Under the pieces are notes generated by a model. The model searched no databases, was not told the DNA's origin, and saw nothing but the letters and a program-made list of their open reading frames with translations. A stretch of 64,000 nt of DNA from Lederbergia graminis (GTDB lineage Bacteria; Bacillota; Bacilli; Bacillales; Bacillaceae_C). The stretch covers positions 744,001 to 808,000 of the forward strand of contig NZ_JBHSMC010000001.1 in NCBI RefSeq assembly GCF_042655485.1, given 5' to 3'. The translations under genes were made by a program, and so were the position numbers. Positions 42,876 through 51,687 of the stretch are shown here, piece after piece (the first letter of the stretch is position 1; each line of letters starts with the position of its first letter).

Positions 42876-44591
42876 TTATATTACAGTTTTGCTTTTAACA
42901 AGCTCGATAACTTCCTCAACTGTACCTTTTGTTAATGCTTCCTCAGCTAACTGGGCCATTTCTTTTTGATTAAGACCCTTTATTTGGCTTCTTGCTTTTA
43001 ATATAGATGATGCACTCATAGAGAATTCATCTAAACCTAGCCCTAGTAAGAGTGGGATTGCTATCTCATCTCCAGCCATTTCACCACACATACCTGCCCA
43101 TTTACCTTCACTATGTGCAGCATCAATTACCATTTTAACTAGTCGTAATATTGCCGGGTTATAAGGCTGGTACAGATAAGATACTTTTTCATTCATCCGG
43201 TCTGCAGCTAGTGTATATTGAATTAAATCATTTGTACCGATACTGAAAAAGTCCACCTCTTTAGCAAATTGATCTGCAATTACAGCTGTTGATGGTATTT
43301 CAACCATAATTCCAACTTCTATTTCTTCTGAAATCGCAACACCATTTGCCTTAAGTGATTCTTTCTCTTCTAATAATATTGCTTTAGCTGCTCGGAACTC
43401 ATTTATAGTAGCAATCATTGGGAACATAATTTTTAAATTCCCATAAATGCTTGCTCTCAATAATGCTCGAAGCTGGGTTCTAAATAAATCCTGTTCTTCT
43501 AAGCAAAGTCTAATTGCTCTAAATCCTAAGAATGGGTTCATCTCTGTAGGCAGATTTAAGTAAGGTAGCTGTTTATCTCCACCAATATCCAGTGTGCGAA
43601 CTACTACAGTTTTTTCTCCCATTTGTTCAAGGACCGTTTTATAAGCTTCAAATTGCTCATCTTCAGTAGGTAACTGATCCCTTTCCATGTAAAGAAACTC
43701 TGTCCTATAAAGACCGACACCTTCACCACCATTAGAAATTACCGACTCTACATCTTGTGGAGAACCTATATTAGCAACAAGTTCCACTTGTGTACCGTCT
43801 TTGGAAATAGATGGCTCGTCTTTCAACAATGCCCATTCTGACTTTTGCTTGATAAAATCTTGTTGCAGATTTTTATACTTTTCGATCGTTTCTGGTGATG
43901 GATTGATATATACTTCACCATTAATACCATCTACAATCACCATATCTCCATTGGCAATCGTTTGAGAAGCAGAATTTGTACCTACTACAGCCGGAATTTC
44001 CATCGAACGCGCCATAATCGCTGAATGAGATGTACGACCACCAATATCAGTCGTAAATCCTTTAACGAATTCTTTATTTAATTGAGCGGTATCTGATGGT
44101 GTTAGATCTGTAGCGATTATTACTACAGCCTCATTTATTAATCCTGGATTTGGGATTTCCACTCCTAAAAGATGAGCAAGTACACGCTTGGATACGTCTT
44201 TTATATCTGCTGCTCGTTCCCTCATATATTCATTATCCATTTGTTCAAACATTGTGATGAACATATCAGCAGTTTCTTTCAAAGCAATCTCTGCATTAAC
44301 CATGTCTGAACTAATTTTACCTTCAATGGAAGATAACAATTCTGGATCGCTTAATACAAGCATGTGAGCATCAAATATTTGCGCTTTCTCTTCTCCAAGC
44401 TCATTTAATGCCTTTGTTCGAATTATTTCCAAGTCCGACTTTGCATGACTTACTGCAGTTTGAAATCGATCAATTTCATTTTTTGTATCTGAGATAGTTT
44501 TTTTCGTGATTGTAAAATCTGGTTCTACAAGACGGTATGCTTTTCCAATAGCAATACCACTAGATGCTGCTATCCCTTTTAAGTTTTTCAT
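42876..44591 (-). CDS. ptsI: Phosphoenolpyruvate-protein phosphotransferase (PTS enzyme I)
   Basis: 571-aa general PTS enzyme that autophosphorylates from PEP and passes the phosphate to HPr. N-terminal domain has the phosphohistidine motif GGRTSHSAIMARSMEIPAVVGT; the C-terminal PEP-binding domain has VVRTLDIGGDKQLPY, FRAIR, and MCGEMAGD. The start ATG overlaps the ptsH stop by one base (TAATG), so translation is coupled. Confidence 0.97.
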   Translation of the reverse strand: MKNLKGIAASSGIAIGKAYRLVEPDFTITKKTISDTKNEIDRFQTAVSHAKSDLEIIRTKALNELGEEKAQIFDAHMLVLSDPELLSSIEGKISSDMVNAEIALKETADMFITMFEQMDNEYMRERAADIKDVSKRVLAHLLGVEIPNPGLINEAVVIIATDLTPSDTAQLNKEFVKGFTTDIGGRTSHSAIMARSMEIPAVVGTNSASQTIANGDMVIVDGINGEVYINPSPETIEKYKNLQQDFIKQKSEWALLKDEPSISKDGTQVELVANIGSPQDVESVISNGGEGVGLYRTEFLYMERDQLPTEDEQFEAYKTVLEQMGEKTVVVRTLDIGGDKQLPYLNLPTEMNPFLGFRAIRLCLEEQDLFRTQLRALLRASIYGNLKIMFPMIATINEFRAAKAILLEEKESLKANGVAISEEIEVGIMVEIPSTAVIADQFAKEVDFFSIGTNDLIQYTLAADRMNEKVSYLYQPYNPAILRLVKMVIDAAHSEGKWAGMCGEMAGDEIAIPLLLGLGLDEFSMSASSILKARSQIKGLNQKEMAQLAEEALTKGTVEEVIELVKSKTVI

Positions 44592-44857
44592 TAGTTTGCA
44601 AGTCCCTCTTTATTGAGTAATTCTTCAATTGCAGTCATTGCTTCTGCTTCATCATTGCCTTCTGCTGAAATTGATATTGTTGCATCTTTACCAATTCCAA
44701 GTGACATAACACCCATAATTGATTTTAAGTTAACTTTCTTACCTTTATATTCCAACTGAATATCTGATGAAAATCTACTAGCAGTTTGAACTAATAATGT
44801 AGCAGGTCTAGCATGAATACCAGTATCAGCGATAACAGTAAATTGTTTTTCTTGCAT
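44591..44857 (-). CDS. ptsH: Phosphocarrier protein HPr
   Basis: 88 aa. Catalytic H15 in GIHARPAT takes phosphate from enzyme I. The regulatory S46 in LKSIMGVMSLG is the HPr kinase target, so this HPr can act as CcpA co-regulator. No PTS permease gene lies alongside. Strong AAGGAG site upstream. Confidence 0.97.
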   Translation of the reverse strand: MQEKQFTVIADTGIHARPATLLVQTASRFSSDIQLEYKGKKVNLKSIMGVMSLGIGKDATISISAEGNDEAEAMTAIEELLNKEGLAN

Positions 44858-44900
44858 TTACTTCATCTCCTTATTAAGATTAATTTTTTACTTCTATACA

Positions 44901-44929
44901 AAATTAGCGAATTTTTGCCATTTCGTCAA
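44901..44929 (-). promoter_or_regulatory. Candidate sigma-A promoter of ptsHI
   Basis: On the minus strand TTGACG (44929-44924), 17 nt, TAATTT (44906-44901), about 45-70 bp before ptsH. Confidence 0.45.
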
Positions 44930-45056
44930 ACAAATCGAATGAAAAAAGCGTTTTATTATCAAAAATTTGTATGAGTTATGAAGAAATTATTTTTAATCCT
45001 TGCACTTTCAAACATATTAGTGCAAAATATGGTAAAAAAGCAAAGGGGGAAATTGT

Positions 45057-45248
45057 ATGAGAGTCGCAGAAAGAGGAGATATTATTGAATTCAAGGATGG
45101 GCTAAAAGGAATCGTAGAAAAAATCAATGAGAATTCTGTTATTGTAGACTTGACTTATATGGAAAATTTTCGAGATTTGGATCTTACTGAAAAAACCGTT
45201 GTTAACCATAAAAATTATAAAATTATCAAGGAATCTATTAAAGCATAA
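45057..45248 (+). CDS. ykvS: YkvS-like protein (DUF2187)
   Basis: 63-residue beta-rich protein resembling a KOW/SH3-like fold (MRVAERGDIIEFKDGLKGIVEKINENSVIVDLTYM), matching the DUF2187 family with B. subtilis YkvS. Function unknown. AAAGGGGG lies about 6 nt before the start. It is divergent from ptsH. Confidence 0.85.
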   Translation: MRVAERGDIIEFKDGLKGIVEKINENSVIVDLTYMENFRDLDLTEKTVVNHKNYKIIKESIKA

Positions 45249-45351
45249 ATGCAAGCGCTTACGGATTCTATTGGTTTTTCTTATCATCACTCATGGCAGA
45301 TTATTCATGAGTTAGTTATAATTATGAAAGACTAATAGAAAGGATATTGTA

Positions 45352-45963
45352 ATGAATACACGCAATATAGACTGGAAATTACTAAGCGGAATAGTATTAG
45401 CATACATATTTATCTACTTTAGCTTTGATCATACACAAGTATTCTGGTATTTATATACTGCTAATATATTGTTTTTAGTTAGCTTCTCGATTCTTAACGA
45501 GAAACTAGATGAAACATCTATTTCATTAGAAAATCTTATCTGGGGGTTAATATCAGGTATTTTCCTATATGGTATTTTTTATATCGGAAGCTCATTCCTA
45601 TCATTATTTCCATGGAATATTAATTATCATATTGAACGATTATATACTTTATTTAAAATGAAATGGATTTGGCATTACTTTGTACTAATACTTATTATTA
45701 TTCCTGGAGAGGAAGTGTTTTGGCGAGGTTTTATACAGAAACGAATCAGTAGACATTTGACTCCATTCCGAGCAATTATGACTACTGCTCTATTAAACAG
45801 CCTCCCCTATTGTTTCACTGGTTACCCACTCCTTATAATCGCTGCTTTTTTTAGTGCTATTGTTTGGGGTTGGTTATACGTTTGGAAGCGAAATATCATG
45901 CTAGTAATCATATCGCATTTAATATTTGACGTATTACTAATCATTCTTTTTCCACTAAATTAA
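45352..45963 (+). CDS. CPBP family intramembrane metalloprotease
   Basis: 203 aa with about six hydrophobic helices. The Rce1/CPBP motif EEVFWRG (E120, E121, R125) and a downstream SHLIFD histidine motif are present, so the glutamate-histidine active site is probably intact. Bacterial members process or protect against peptides, but the substrate here is unknown. AAAGGA precedes the ATG. It ends at a strong terminator. Confidence 0.85.
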   Translation: MNTRNIDWKLLSGIVLAYIFIYFSFDHTQVFWYLYTANILFLVSFSILNEKLDETSISLENLIWGLISGIFLYGIFYIGSSFLSLFPWNINYHIERLYTLFKMKWIWHYFVLILIIIPGEEVFWRGFIQKRISRHLTPFRAIMTTALLNSLPYCFTGYPLLIIAAFFSAIVWGWLYVWKRNIMLVIISHLIFDVLLIILFPLN

Positions 45964-45990
45964 AAAATTAATGTGAATGGAATTAATTAA

Positions 45991-46038
45991 CCAAACTTTT
46001 TCTTGAATTGTTTTTCAAGAGAGTTTGGTCTTTTTTTT
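45991..46038 (+). terminator. Terminator after CPBP protease
   Basis: CCAAACT / AGTTTGG outer arms and CTTGAA / TTCAAG inner arms followed by TCTTTTTTTT. Confidence 0.88.
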
Positions 46039-46226
46039 AGCTCTGTTAAACTCTGTTGTTGATTTTCGCTCCTGTACACTCGCTTTCCGCGGGCACGGCC
46101 TCAGCTAACTTGGCAAAGAAAACCGCTTTGCCAAGTGGATCTTCGGCTCGTGCTGTTCCCGCAGGAGTCTCGTGTACATTCGCTACAATCAACTAAGTTG
46201 TTAACAACAATGAACTTTAACAGAGC
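46039..46226. repeat. Imperfect palindromic MITE-like element
   Basis: Ends are inverted repeats (GCTCTGTTAAA at 46040-46050 and TTTAACAGAGC at 46215-46225). The two halves are imperfect complements (GTTGATT.TCGCTCCTGTACACTCGCTTTCCGCGGG opposite CCCGCAGGAGTCTCGTGTACATTCGCTACAATCAAC, in pieces) around a central stem AACTTGGCAAAG / CTTTGCCAAGT. G+C-rich. It resembles a repeat seen in many Bacillaceae genomes. No transposase is present. Confidence 0.7.
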
Positions 46227-46324
46227 CTTTTTTTTAAAAAAAATAAAATAAAAAAATGAAACTGAACGTAAATATCTCAGAACATTTGCTTGTCTCGGGC
46301 CACACGTTGCGGGTCAGGAAGGCG

Positions 46325-46475
46325 TTGCGAAGTACAAAGGACTTACTAGTGCAGGCGAAGCGACTGGACGTCGCTGTTTGAGCCTGCCCACAGGAAGATA
46401 TGAAAATTAGCCTTCCTTTGAGTTCCAAACGCCTTTCGCTTTTCTAAGCCCGTGGAAAGCATCCGACTAGAGCGG
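46325..46475 (-). repeat. Dispersed non-coding repeat, copy 2 (inverted)
   Basis: Reverse complement aligns with 23574-23695: the shared blocks are GCTTTCC.CGGGC, GGAACT..AAGGAAGGCTAAT, the hairpin (here GCAGGC.GCGAC arms with a 5-nt loop, more diverged), and CTTCGCCTGCACTAGTA. The two copies lie 23 kb apart in opposite orientation. Confidence 0.75.
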
Positions 46476-46592
46476 AAAACAACTATACAATTTGTTTAAT
46501 TTTCAAATGACTTTTTGACTTTAAAAAAGTATAGTGTTATTTATTGCTCTAATTTATCTATCTAATTAAGTTAACTTTATCCCTTCCACATT

Positions 46593-47627
46593 TCATTTTT
46601 TAACGGGCTTAAGCCATAGAAGTACTAGAAATATTAAACTTATATAACCAAAAGCCGGATATAACAAACTAAGCAATTTCCCATATTCTACTCTACTAAT
46701 ACCATATACAATCATGATAATTCCTAGATAAATAAATACACTCTTAACAGATATATATTTTTTTATTTGTTTTTCTAAACCATATAGATTGCCAATAAGG
46801 GATGTAAAAATTTCTCCATAGATTATGAATAAATAAACAACATAAATACTACTTATAGTGGACTTAACGATAACTGCCATCGGAATTTCAAATATCATTA
46901 GCTCAGGTAGTGACAATAATGTTACATGACTAGCAGCTAATATAACTGTTAGAAAAATCCCTCCTAGTATTCCACCACGCTTAACTATTTCTTTATCATT
47001 TACTTCCGTTGCGATAGGTACCAAAACAGCTTGTGCTAAAGTGAGATTAAATGCACTATAAGAAAAAGCAGACATAATTACTCTCCAACTAAATTGTTTA
47101 TCGGATGTTAACCAAAAATTTTGTATAAAGTAATCATTTGTCAGAGTAACAATCAATAAAGTGATATTAAAAATAATTAGCATCGGTACAACAAATGTAT
47201 TTACAGCAAAAATTCCTCTCACACCCATTGCCATAACTAATAATGCTAATGTAATAGTAATGATAGAACCGATTGATTTTGACAGATGTAATTGTTCCAC
47301 AAATAATGCTTCTGCACCAGATAACATCACTGCACAAACACCAATTAGCATCAACATCGTAAAGATATTCATGATTTTAGCTAGTTTCTTTCCAAATAAA
47401 TATTCATTGAATTCTTCATATGATTTTGCACGAATCTCTATTGAGATCGTCATAATCTTTGATCCTAGAAAGATAAATAAATAACCAACAAGTAATATAC
47501 CTATAAATCCAGCGATTCCATACTGTGAAAAAAACTCAACAATTTCTTTTCCTGTAGCAAATCCCGCACCAATGACTGTTCCTACATAAACAGCAGCCAC
47601 TTGAAAAGCGCCTGTCCATTTTTTCAA
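46593..47627 (-). CDS. ykvI: YkvI-like membrane transporter
   Basis: 344 aa with about ten hydrophobic helices and an unwound first-helix motif VYVGTVIGAGFATGKEI, typical of the APC/LeuT-like superfamily. It matches the YkvI group, whose substrate is unknown. The ATG at 47645 overlaps the ribosome binding site; GAGGGG is 7 nt before the TTG at 47627, which is chosen. It is divergent from clpE, sharing a 196-bp control region. Confidence 0.8.
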   Translation of the reverse strand: MKKWTGAFQVAAVYVGTVIGAGFATGKEIVEFFSQYGIAGFIGILLVGYLFIFLGSKIMTISIEIRAKSYEEFNEYLFGKKLAKIMNIFTMLMLIGVCAVMLSGAEALFVEQLHLSKSIGSIITITLALLVMAMGVRGIFAVNTFVVPMLIIFNITLLIVTLTNDYFIQNFWLTSDKQFSWRVIMSAFSYSAFNLTLAQAVLVPIATEVNDKEIVKRGGILGGIFLTVILAASHVTLLSLPELMIFEIPMAVIVKSTISSIYVVYLFIIYGEIFTSLIGNLYGLEKQIKKYISVKSVFIYLGIIMIVYGISRVEYGKLLSLLYPAFGYISLIFLVLLWLKPVKK

Positions 47628-47702
47628 AGGTCTTCCCCTCTTCATTTTTATTCTCTTCTAACACCATATGTTTCATTTTAGAAAAATAACCAACTTTTTT
47701 TC

Positions 47703-47731
47703 TTGAAAGTCAAAAAAGGTCAGTGTATAAT
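47703..47731 (+). promoter_or_regulatory. Sigma-A promoter of clpE
   Basis: TTGAAA (47703-47708), 17 nt, TATAAT (47726-47731): an almost consensus vegetative promoter. One CtsR box fills the space between -35 and -10, and two more lie downstream of the predicted start of transcription. Confidence 0.85.
47708..47724 (+). promoter_or_regulatory. CtsR operator 1 (clpE)
   Basis: AGTCAAA-AAA-GGTCAGT, a tandem heptad matching the CtsR consensus RGTCAAA-N3-RGTCAAA except at the last two bases. It lies inside the promoter. Confidence 0.75.
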
Positions 47732-47743
47732 AAAATTACCAAA

Positions 47744-47760
47744 GGTCAAATTAAGTCAAA
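47744..47760 (+). promoter_or_regulatory. CtsR operator 2 (clpE)
   Basis: GGTCAAA-TTA-AGTCAAA, an exact match to the CtsR direct-repeat consensus, just downstream of the predicted transcription start. Confidence 0.92.
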
Positions 47761-47788
47761 CTTAATTGACTATCTTTTTTCACTAATT

Positions 47789-47805
47789 GGTCAAATATAG
47801 TCAAA
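47789..47805 (+). promoter_or_regulatory. CtsR operator 3 (clpE)
   Basis: GGTCAAA-TAT-AGTCAAA, a second exact consensus match, 4 nt upstream of the ribosome binding site. Confidence 0.92.
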
Positions 47806-47823
47806 TACGGAGGATTGATATTT

Positions 47824-49953
47824 ATGTTATGTAGTAAATGCAAACAGAATCATGCGAATATTCATCTCCACTTAAATATTAATGGTAAAAAGCAAACTCT
47901 ACCTTTATGTTCAAGTTGTTATGCGATAGAAAAAAACAAAATAGGTTCTATTCCAAGTTCAAACTTTGGGTTCAGTGGATTTGACGATATATTTAATAAA
48001 CTTGGATCCTCACCAATCAATAATACGACGCAAAAAAATGATAGCTCTACAAATAATGGCTTCTTAGACCAATTCGGAAAAAATCTGAACAACGCTGCAA
48101 AAGCTGGTCTCATTGATCCTGTAATTGGTCGAGATGAGGAAATAAAACGAGTAATCGAAATATTAAACCGTCGTAATAAAAATAACCCGGTGCTCATTGG
48201 AGAACCAGGAGTCGGAAAAACTGCGATTGCGGAAGGACTAGCATTAAAAATAATTGAAAAAGATGTCCCTGCAAAACTGTTGAACAAGCAAGTTTATATA
48301 TTAGATGTAGCTTCATTAGTAGCAAACACTGGTATTCGAGGTCAGTTTGAAGAGAGAATGAAACAATTAATTTCAGAACTCCAGCAAAGAAAAAATGTCC
48401 TATTATTTATAGATGAAATACATCTTATTGTAGGTGCTGGATCTGCTGAAGGTTCAATGGATGCAGGAAATATACTAAAACCTGCTCTCGCAAGAGGAGA
48501 ATTACAAGTAATTGGTGCAACAACATTAAAAGAATATAGACAAATTGAAAAAGATGCCGCACTTGAACGTCGATTCCAACCTGTTCAAGTAAATGAACCT
48601 TCTATTGAAAAAGCAATAGAAATACTAGAAGGACTAAAAGATAAATATGAAAACTTTCATCAAGTCACATATAGTAATGAAACAATACGTGCTTGTGTAG
48701 AGCTTTCCAATCGCTATATTCAAGATAGGTATTTGCCTGACAAAGCAATCGATTTAATGGATGAAGCTGGTTCAAAATTAAACCTTACTATTAAGACGCC
48801 TACTAAAGAAGAAGCACAACAACGTCTTTCGGAAATTGAAAAAGAAAAACAGAGTGCTTTGGCTGAAGAAAATTACGAATTAGCAGCTGAACTCCGTGAT
48901 GAAGAGATGCAGTTAGAAAAAGAGTTAAGTGCTGATACAACAGACAAGATGATAGAAGTAACCATCGATCATATTCATGATATTATTGAATCAAAAACAG
49001 GTATTCCTGTAGGTAAACTTCAGTCGCAGGAACAGCAAAAAATGAAAAACCTAGAGGAAAATTTAGCGAAAAAGGTAATTGGACAAGAGGAAGCTGTCAA
49101 AAAAGTTGCAAAAGCAATTAGACGTAGTCGTGCAGGTCTAAAAGCTAAAAACAGACCAATTGGTAGTTTTCTCTTTGTAGGTCCAACTGGTGTTGGGAAA
49201 ACAGAATTAACCAAAACCCTAGCTAGTGAATTATTTAGAACAGAAGATGCATTAATCCGACTTGATATGAGTGAATATATGGAAAAACATAGTGTATCGA
49301 AACTAATCGGGTCCCCTCCAGGTTATGTTGGACACGAAGAAGCAGGACAATTAACAGAAAGAGTAAGAAGAAATCCATATAGTATCATTCTTCTTGACGA
49401 AATAGAAAAGGCTCACCCAGATGTACAGCACATCTTTTTACAAATACTAGAAGATGGCCGTCTAACTGATAGTCAAGGAAGAGTTGTTAGTTTTAAAGAT
49501 ACGGTTATTATCATGACAAGTAATGCCGGAACTGGAATTCAAGAAATTACTGTAGGATTTGCTAATAGTACAGCAATTAAAGAGTCTAACATTCTTGATT
49601 CACTTGGATCATTCTTCAAACCAGAGTTTCTAAATCGTTTCGACAGCATTATTGAATTCAATAAATTAGAGAAACCTCATTTAGAAAAAATAGTTTCATT
49701 ACTATTAACTGAATTGCAACATACTCTACAAGAACAAAATATAACGATAGAATTCTCAGATCATGTGATAGATAAAATTGTAGAGTTAGGATATCATCCT
49801 GAATTTGGAGCTAGACCATTGCGCAGGGTAATTCAAGAACAATTAGAAGATCAATTAGCGGATTATATACTAGATTATCCAGAAGAAAAAATATTCTCTG
49901 TTGATGTGATAGAGGATAACATATCAATAAAACCAAACACAGTAAATGTTTAA
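47824..49953 (+). CDS. clpE: ClpE, HSP100 ATPase of the Clp protease system
   Basis: 709 aa. N-terminal zinc finger (C3, C6, C29, C32: CSKC and CSSC), which distinguishes ClpE from ClpC. Two AAA+ modules follow: Walker A GEPGVGKT with LLFIDEIHL, and GPTGVGKT with ILLDEIEKAHP. A UVR segment between them reads EENYELAAELRDEEMQLEKEL. It unfolds heat-damaged proteins for ClpP and helps inactivate CtsR. The ATG at 47824 is 10 nt after GGAGG. Triple CtsR boxes imply tight repression and heat induction. Confidence 0.97.
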   Translation: MLCSKCKQNHANIHLHLNINGKKQTLPLCSSCYAIEKNKIGSIPSSNFGFSGFDDIFNKLGSSPINNTTQKNDSSTNNGFLDQFGKNLNNAAKAGLIDPVIGRDEEIKRVIEILNRRNKNNPVLIGEPGVGKTAIAEGLALKIIEKDVPAKLLNKQVYILDVASLVANTGIRGQFEERMKQLISELQQRKNVLLFIDEIHLIVGAGSAEGSMDAGNILKPALARGELQVIGATTLKEYRQIEKDAALERRFQPVQVNEPSIEKAIEILEGLKDKYENFHQVTYSNETIRACVELSNRYIQDRYLPDKAIDLMDEAGSKLNLTIKTPTKEEAQQRLSEIEKEKQSALAEENYELAAELRDEEMQLEKELSADTTDKMIEVTIDHIHDIIESKTGIPVGKLQSQEQQKMKNLEENLAKKVIGQEEAVKKVAKAIRRSRAGLKAKNRPIGSFLFVGPTGVGKTELTKTLASELFRTEDALIRLDMSEYMEKHSVSKLIGSPPGYVGHEEAGQLTERVRRNPYSIILLDEIEKAHPDVQHIFLQILEDGRLTDSQGRVVSFKDTVIIMTSNAGTGIQEITVGFANSTAIKESNILDSLGSFFKPEFLNRFDSIIEFNKLEKPHLEKIVSLLLTELQHTLQEQNITIEFSDHVIDKIVELGYHPEFGARPLRRVIQEQLEDQLADYILDYPEEKIFSVDVIEDNISIKPNTVNV

Positions 49954-49960
49954 GTCAAAT

Positions 49961-49993
49961 AAAAAAAGATTGCCTTTATGGCAATCTTTTTTT
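49961..49993. terminator. Bidirectional terminator between clpE and mhqR
   Basis: AAAAGATTGCC and GGCAATCTTTT perfect arms with a 4-nt loop; symmetric A/T runs. Confidence 0.92.
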
Positions 49994-50435
49994 ATCCGAG
50001 TTTTTTTACAGACAGACCTAACTTTTTCAGTAAGGTAATAGCAGTTTCAATTTCATCTGGTTCAAGGGCTGACATTAATTCATATATTCTTTTGGAATGT
50101 TCGGGGAAAAATTGTTCTATGAAGTTCTTACCCTTTTCTGTAACTTCCGCATAAATTACTCTACGATCTTCTGAACTCGCATTTCTTTTTACTAATTCTT
50201 TCTTTTCAAGCTTATCAACTACATACGTAATACTCCCACTCGCCAAGAGGATTTTACCACCTATTTGCTGAAGTGGTTGTTTGCCCTTATGATAAAGAAG
50301 CTCTAATACTGCAAATTCAGTTGGATTTAGACCTGATTTTTGAATATGTTTATTAACCTCTTCATTCACAGATCGATAAGCACGAGATAAAACAATAAAA
50401 AGCTTTAATGACTCTTCATATTCTTTAATCATCAT
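49992..50435 (-). CDS. mhqR: MarR-family regulator, MhqR-like
   Basis: 147 aa winged-helix regulator (LNPTEFAVLELLYHKGKQPLQQIGGKILLASGSITYVVDKLEKKELVKR, DRRVIYAEVTEKG). The sequence and its position next to clpE match B. subtilis MhqR (YkvE), repressor of quinone- and electrophile-detoxification genes. No MhqR operator was found nearby and no classical target gene adjoins it, so the symbol is a family-level assignment. The SDR downstream of its promoter side may be a partner. Confidence 0.82.
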   Translation of the reverse strand: MMIKEYEESLKLFIVLSRAYRSVNEEVNKHIQKSGLNPTEFAVLELLYHKGKQPLQQIGGKILLASGSITYVVDKLEKKELVKRNASSEDRRVIYAEVTEKGKNFIEQFFPEHSKRIYELMSALEPDEIETAITLLKKLGLSVKKLG

Positions 50436-50534
50436 ATCAATCCCTCTACATTAATTACTCATAATCCAATATTAGCAGATTACTGAACTATTTGTAATAT
50501 GTTGGGTAATGTTCCTAAAATAAATTTCAGCTTT

Positions 50535-51329
50535 TTATAGAAGGGTTTCTGCACCGTCAATATATATTTCTGAACCAGTAATATGACTAGAAGCATCAGA
50601 TGCTAGAAAGTGGATTAAATTAGCAACTTGCTCTGGTTGTCCTGGAGCACCTTCTAACGGATGACTACCTTCTGGATATTCTACAGGGATTTGTACTTTT
50701 TTAAGCTTTTCTTGATCTGGGTGTGTGTTTTGACCAATGTTCGTTTCTATTGCACCGGGACAAATAATATTTACACGTATTTTGTAAGTAGCTAATTCTA
50801 GTGCTGCCATTTTTCCAAATGCCATTTGACCAGCTTTAGAGCTACTATAGGCAGACATCCCAATACCTGAGAACTTCCGATTACCATTAATGGAACTCGT
50901 AATAATAATGCTCCCTCCATCTTTCTTCATGTGAGGTATAGCATATTTTACTGTCAAAAAAGTGCTTTTTAAATTTGTTGAAATTGTATGATCCCATTCT
51001 TCAGGTGGAAAATCCTCAATCGGTGTAACTACACCATTTATACCAGCATTTGCAAAAACAATATCTAGTCGCCAAAATTCCTTTACAATTTCATTAATTC
51101 CATTATCGATACGTTTCGGGTCAGACAAGTCCACATCTACTACATGTGCTTGTCCCCCCATCCCTACTATTTCTTTCTTAACATGTTCTGCTCTTTCTTC
51201 TTTAATATCTAGTAATCCAATTGCTGCACCAGCTTTAGCTAGCCGAAGTGCAGAAGCTTTGCCTATACCAGATGATGCACCAGTAACAATTGCAACTTTA
51301 TTCTTTAATGAAAAAATTTGTTCTTCCAT
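50535..51329 (-). CDS. Short-chain dehydrogenase/reductase
   Basis: 264-aa classical SDR: cofactor motif TGASSGIGKA, NAG in FANAGING, catalytic Ser in IITSSINGN, and YSSSK (Tyr-x-x-x-Lys). D41 in LLDIKEERA suggests preference for NAD(H). Substrate unknown. GGAGG before the ATG at 51329 fixes the start. It is 99 nt upstream of mhqR in the same direction. Confidence 0.88.
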   Translation of the reverse strand: MEEQIFSLKNKVAIVTGASSGIGKASALRLAKAGAAIGLLDIKEERAEHVKKEIVGMGGQAHVVDVDLSDPKRIDNGINEIVKEFWRLDIVFANAGINGVVTPIEDFPPEEWDHTISTNLKSTFLTVKYAIPHMKKDGGSIIITSSINGNRKFSGIGMSAYSSSKAGQMAFGKMAALELATYKIRVNIICPGAIETNIGQNTHPDQEKLKKVQIPVEYPEGSHPLEGAPGQPEQVANLIHFLASDASSHITGSEIYIDGAETLL

Positions 51330-51429
51330 ATGTACCTCCAATAGAGTTTATTTGATAGTTTACCCTTTGAGATACATTCCATGCCTATATATATAACAGT
51401 AAACGATTACACGTACGTATATGTATAAA

Positions 51430-51687
51430 TCATTTTGCAGTAAGAAGTAAGTGTTGTTGTTTACTAAAAATATTTGATACTGATTTGAGAGGTAAAGAAG
51501 ATTTCTTCTTATTCGTAGGTGCTTGAAATAAATGATAGTATTCGTTTAATAATGCATCTAATTCCTGACTACATTTAATCGTCTCGGTTGCATTTAATCC
51601 ATAAACTTCTCCTAAAATACACATTAATTCTCGCTTTTTTTGGATGCGAATTAAAAATCGCATTTGTTCCTTACTGCTGAAATGCAT
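51430..51687 (-). CDS. Spo0E-like sporulation phosphatase
   Basis: 85 aa. Helical hairpin with the family signature SQELD (S40-D44) in ETIKCSQELDALLNEYYHLF. Spo0E-family aspartyl-phosphate phosphatases dephosphorylate Spo0A~P and so delay sporulation. The C-terminal tail (after residue 55) is basic and not conserved. GGGGGAG precedes ATG. B. subtilis spo0E lies in the corresponding part of its map, so orthology is plausible but several paralogues exist. Confidence 0.82.
   Translation of the reverse strand: MHFSSKEQMRFLIRIQKKRELMCILGEVYGLNATETIKCSQELDALLNEYYHLFQAPTNKKKSSLPLKSVSNIFSKQQHLLLTAK

Larger units (their letters stand above)
45964..46592. other. Non-coding repeat cluster
   Basis: This 629-bp interval contains no believable gene. 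It holds a terminator, a palindromic MITE-like element (46039-46226), an A/T spacer and copy 2 of a dispersed repeat (46325-46475). A 64-codon reading frame at 46234-46428 on the minus strand lies in the repeat and is rejected. Confidence 0.7.

Noticed and set aside
44930..44960. Catabolite-responsive element upstream of ptsH
   Set aside because: TGAAAAAAGCGTTTTA resembles a cre but the spacing between TG and CG is wrong for the consensus.
46234..46428. 64-codon minus-strand reading frame
   Set aside because: It lies in the A/T spacer and dispersed repeat; the repeat's other copy has no matching open frame.
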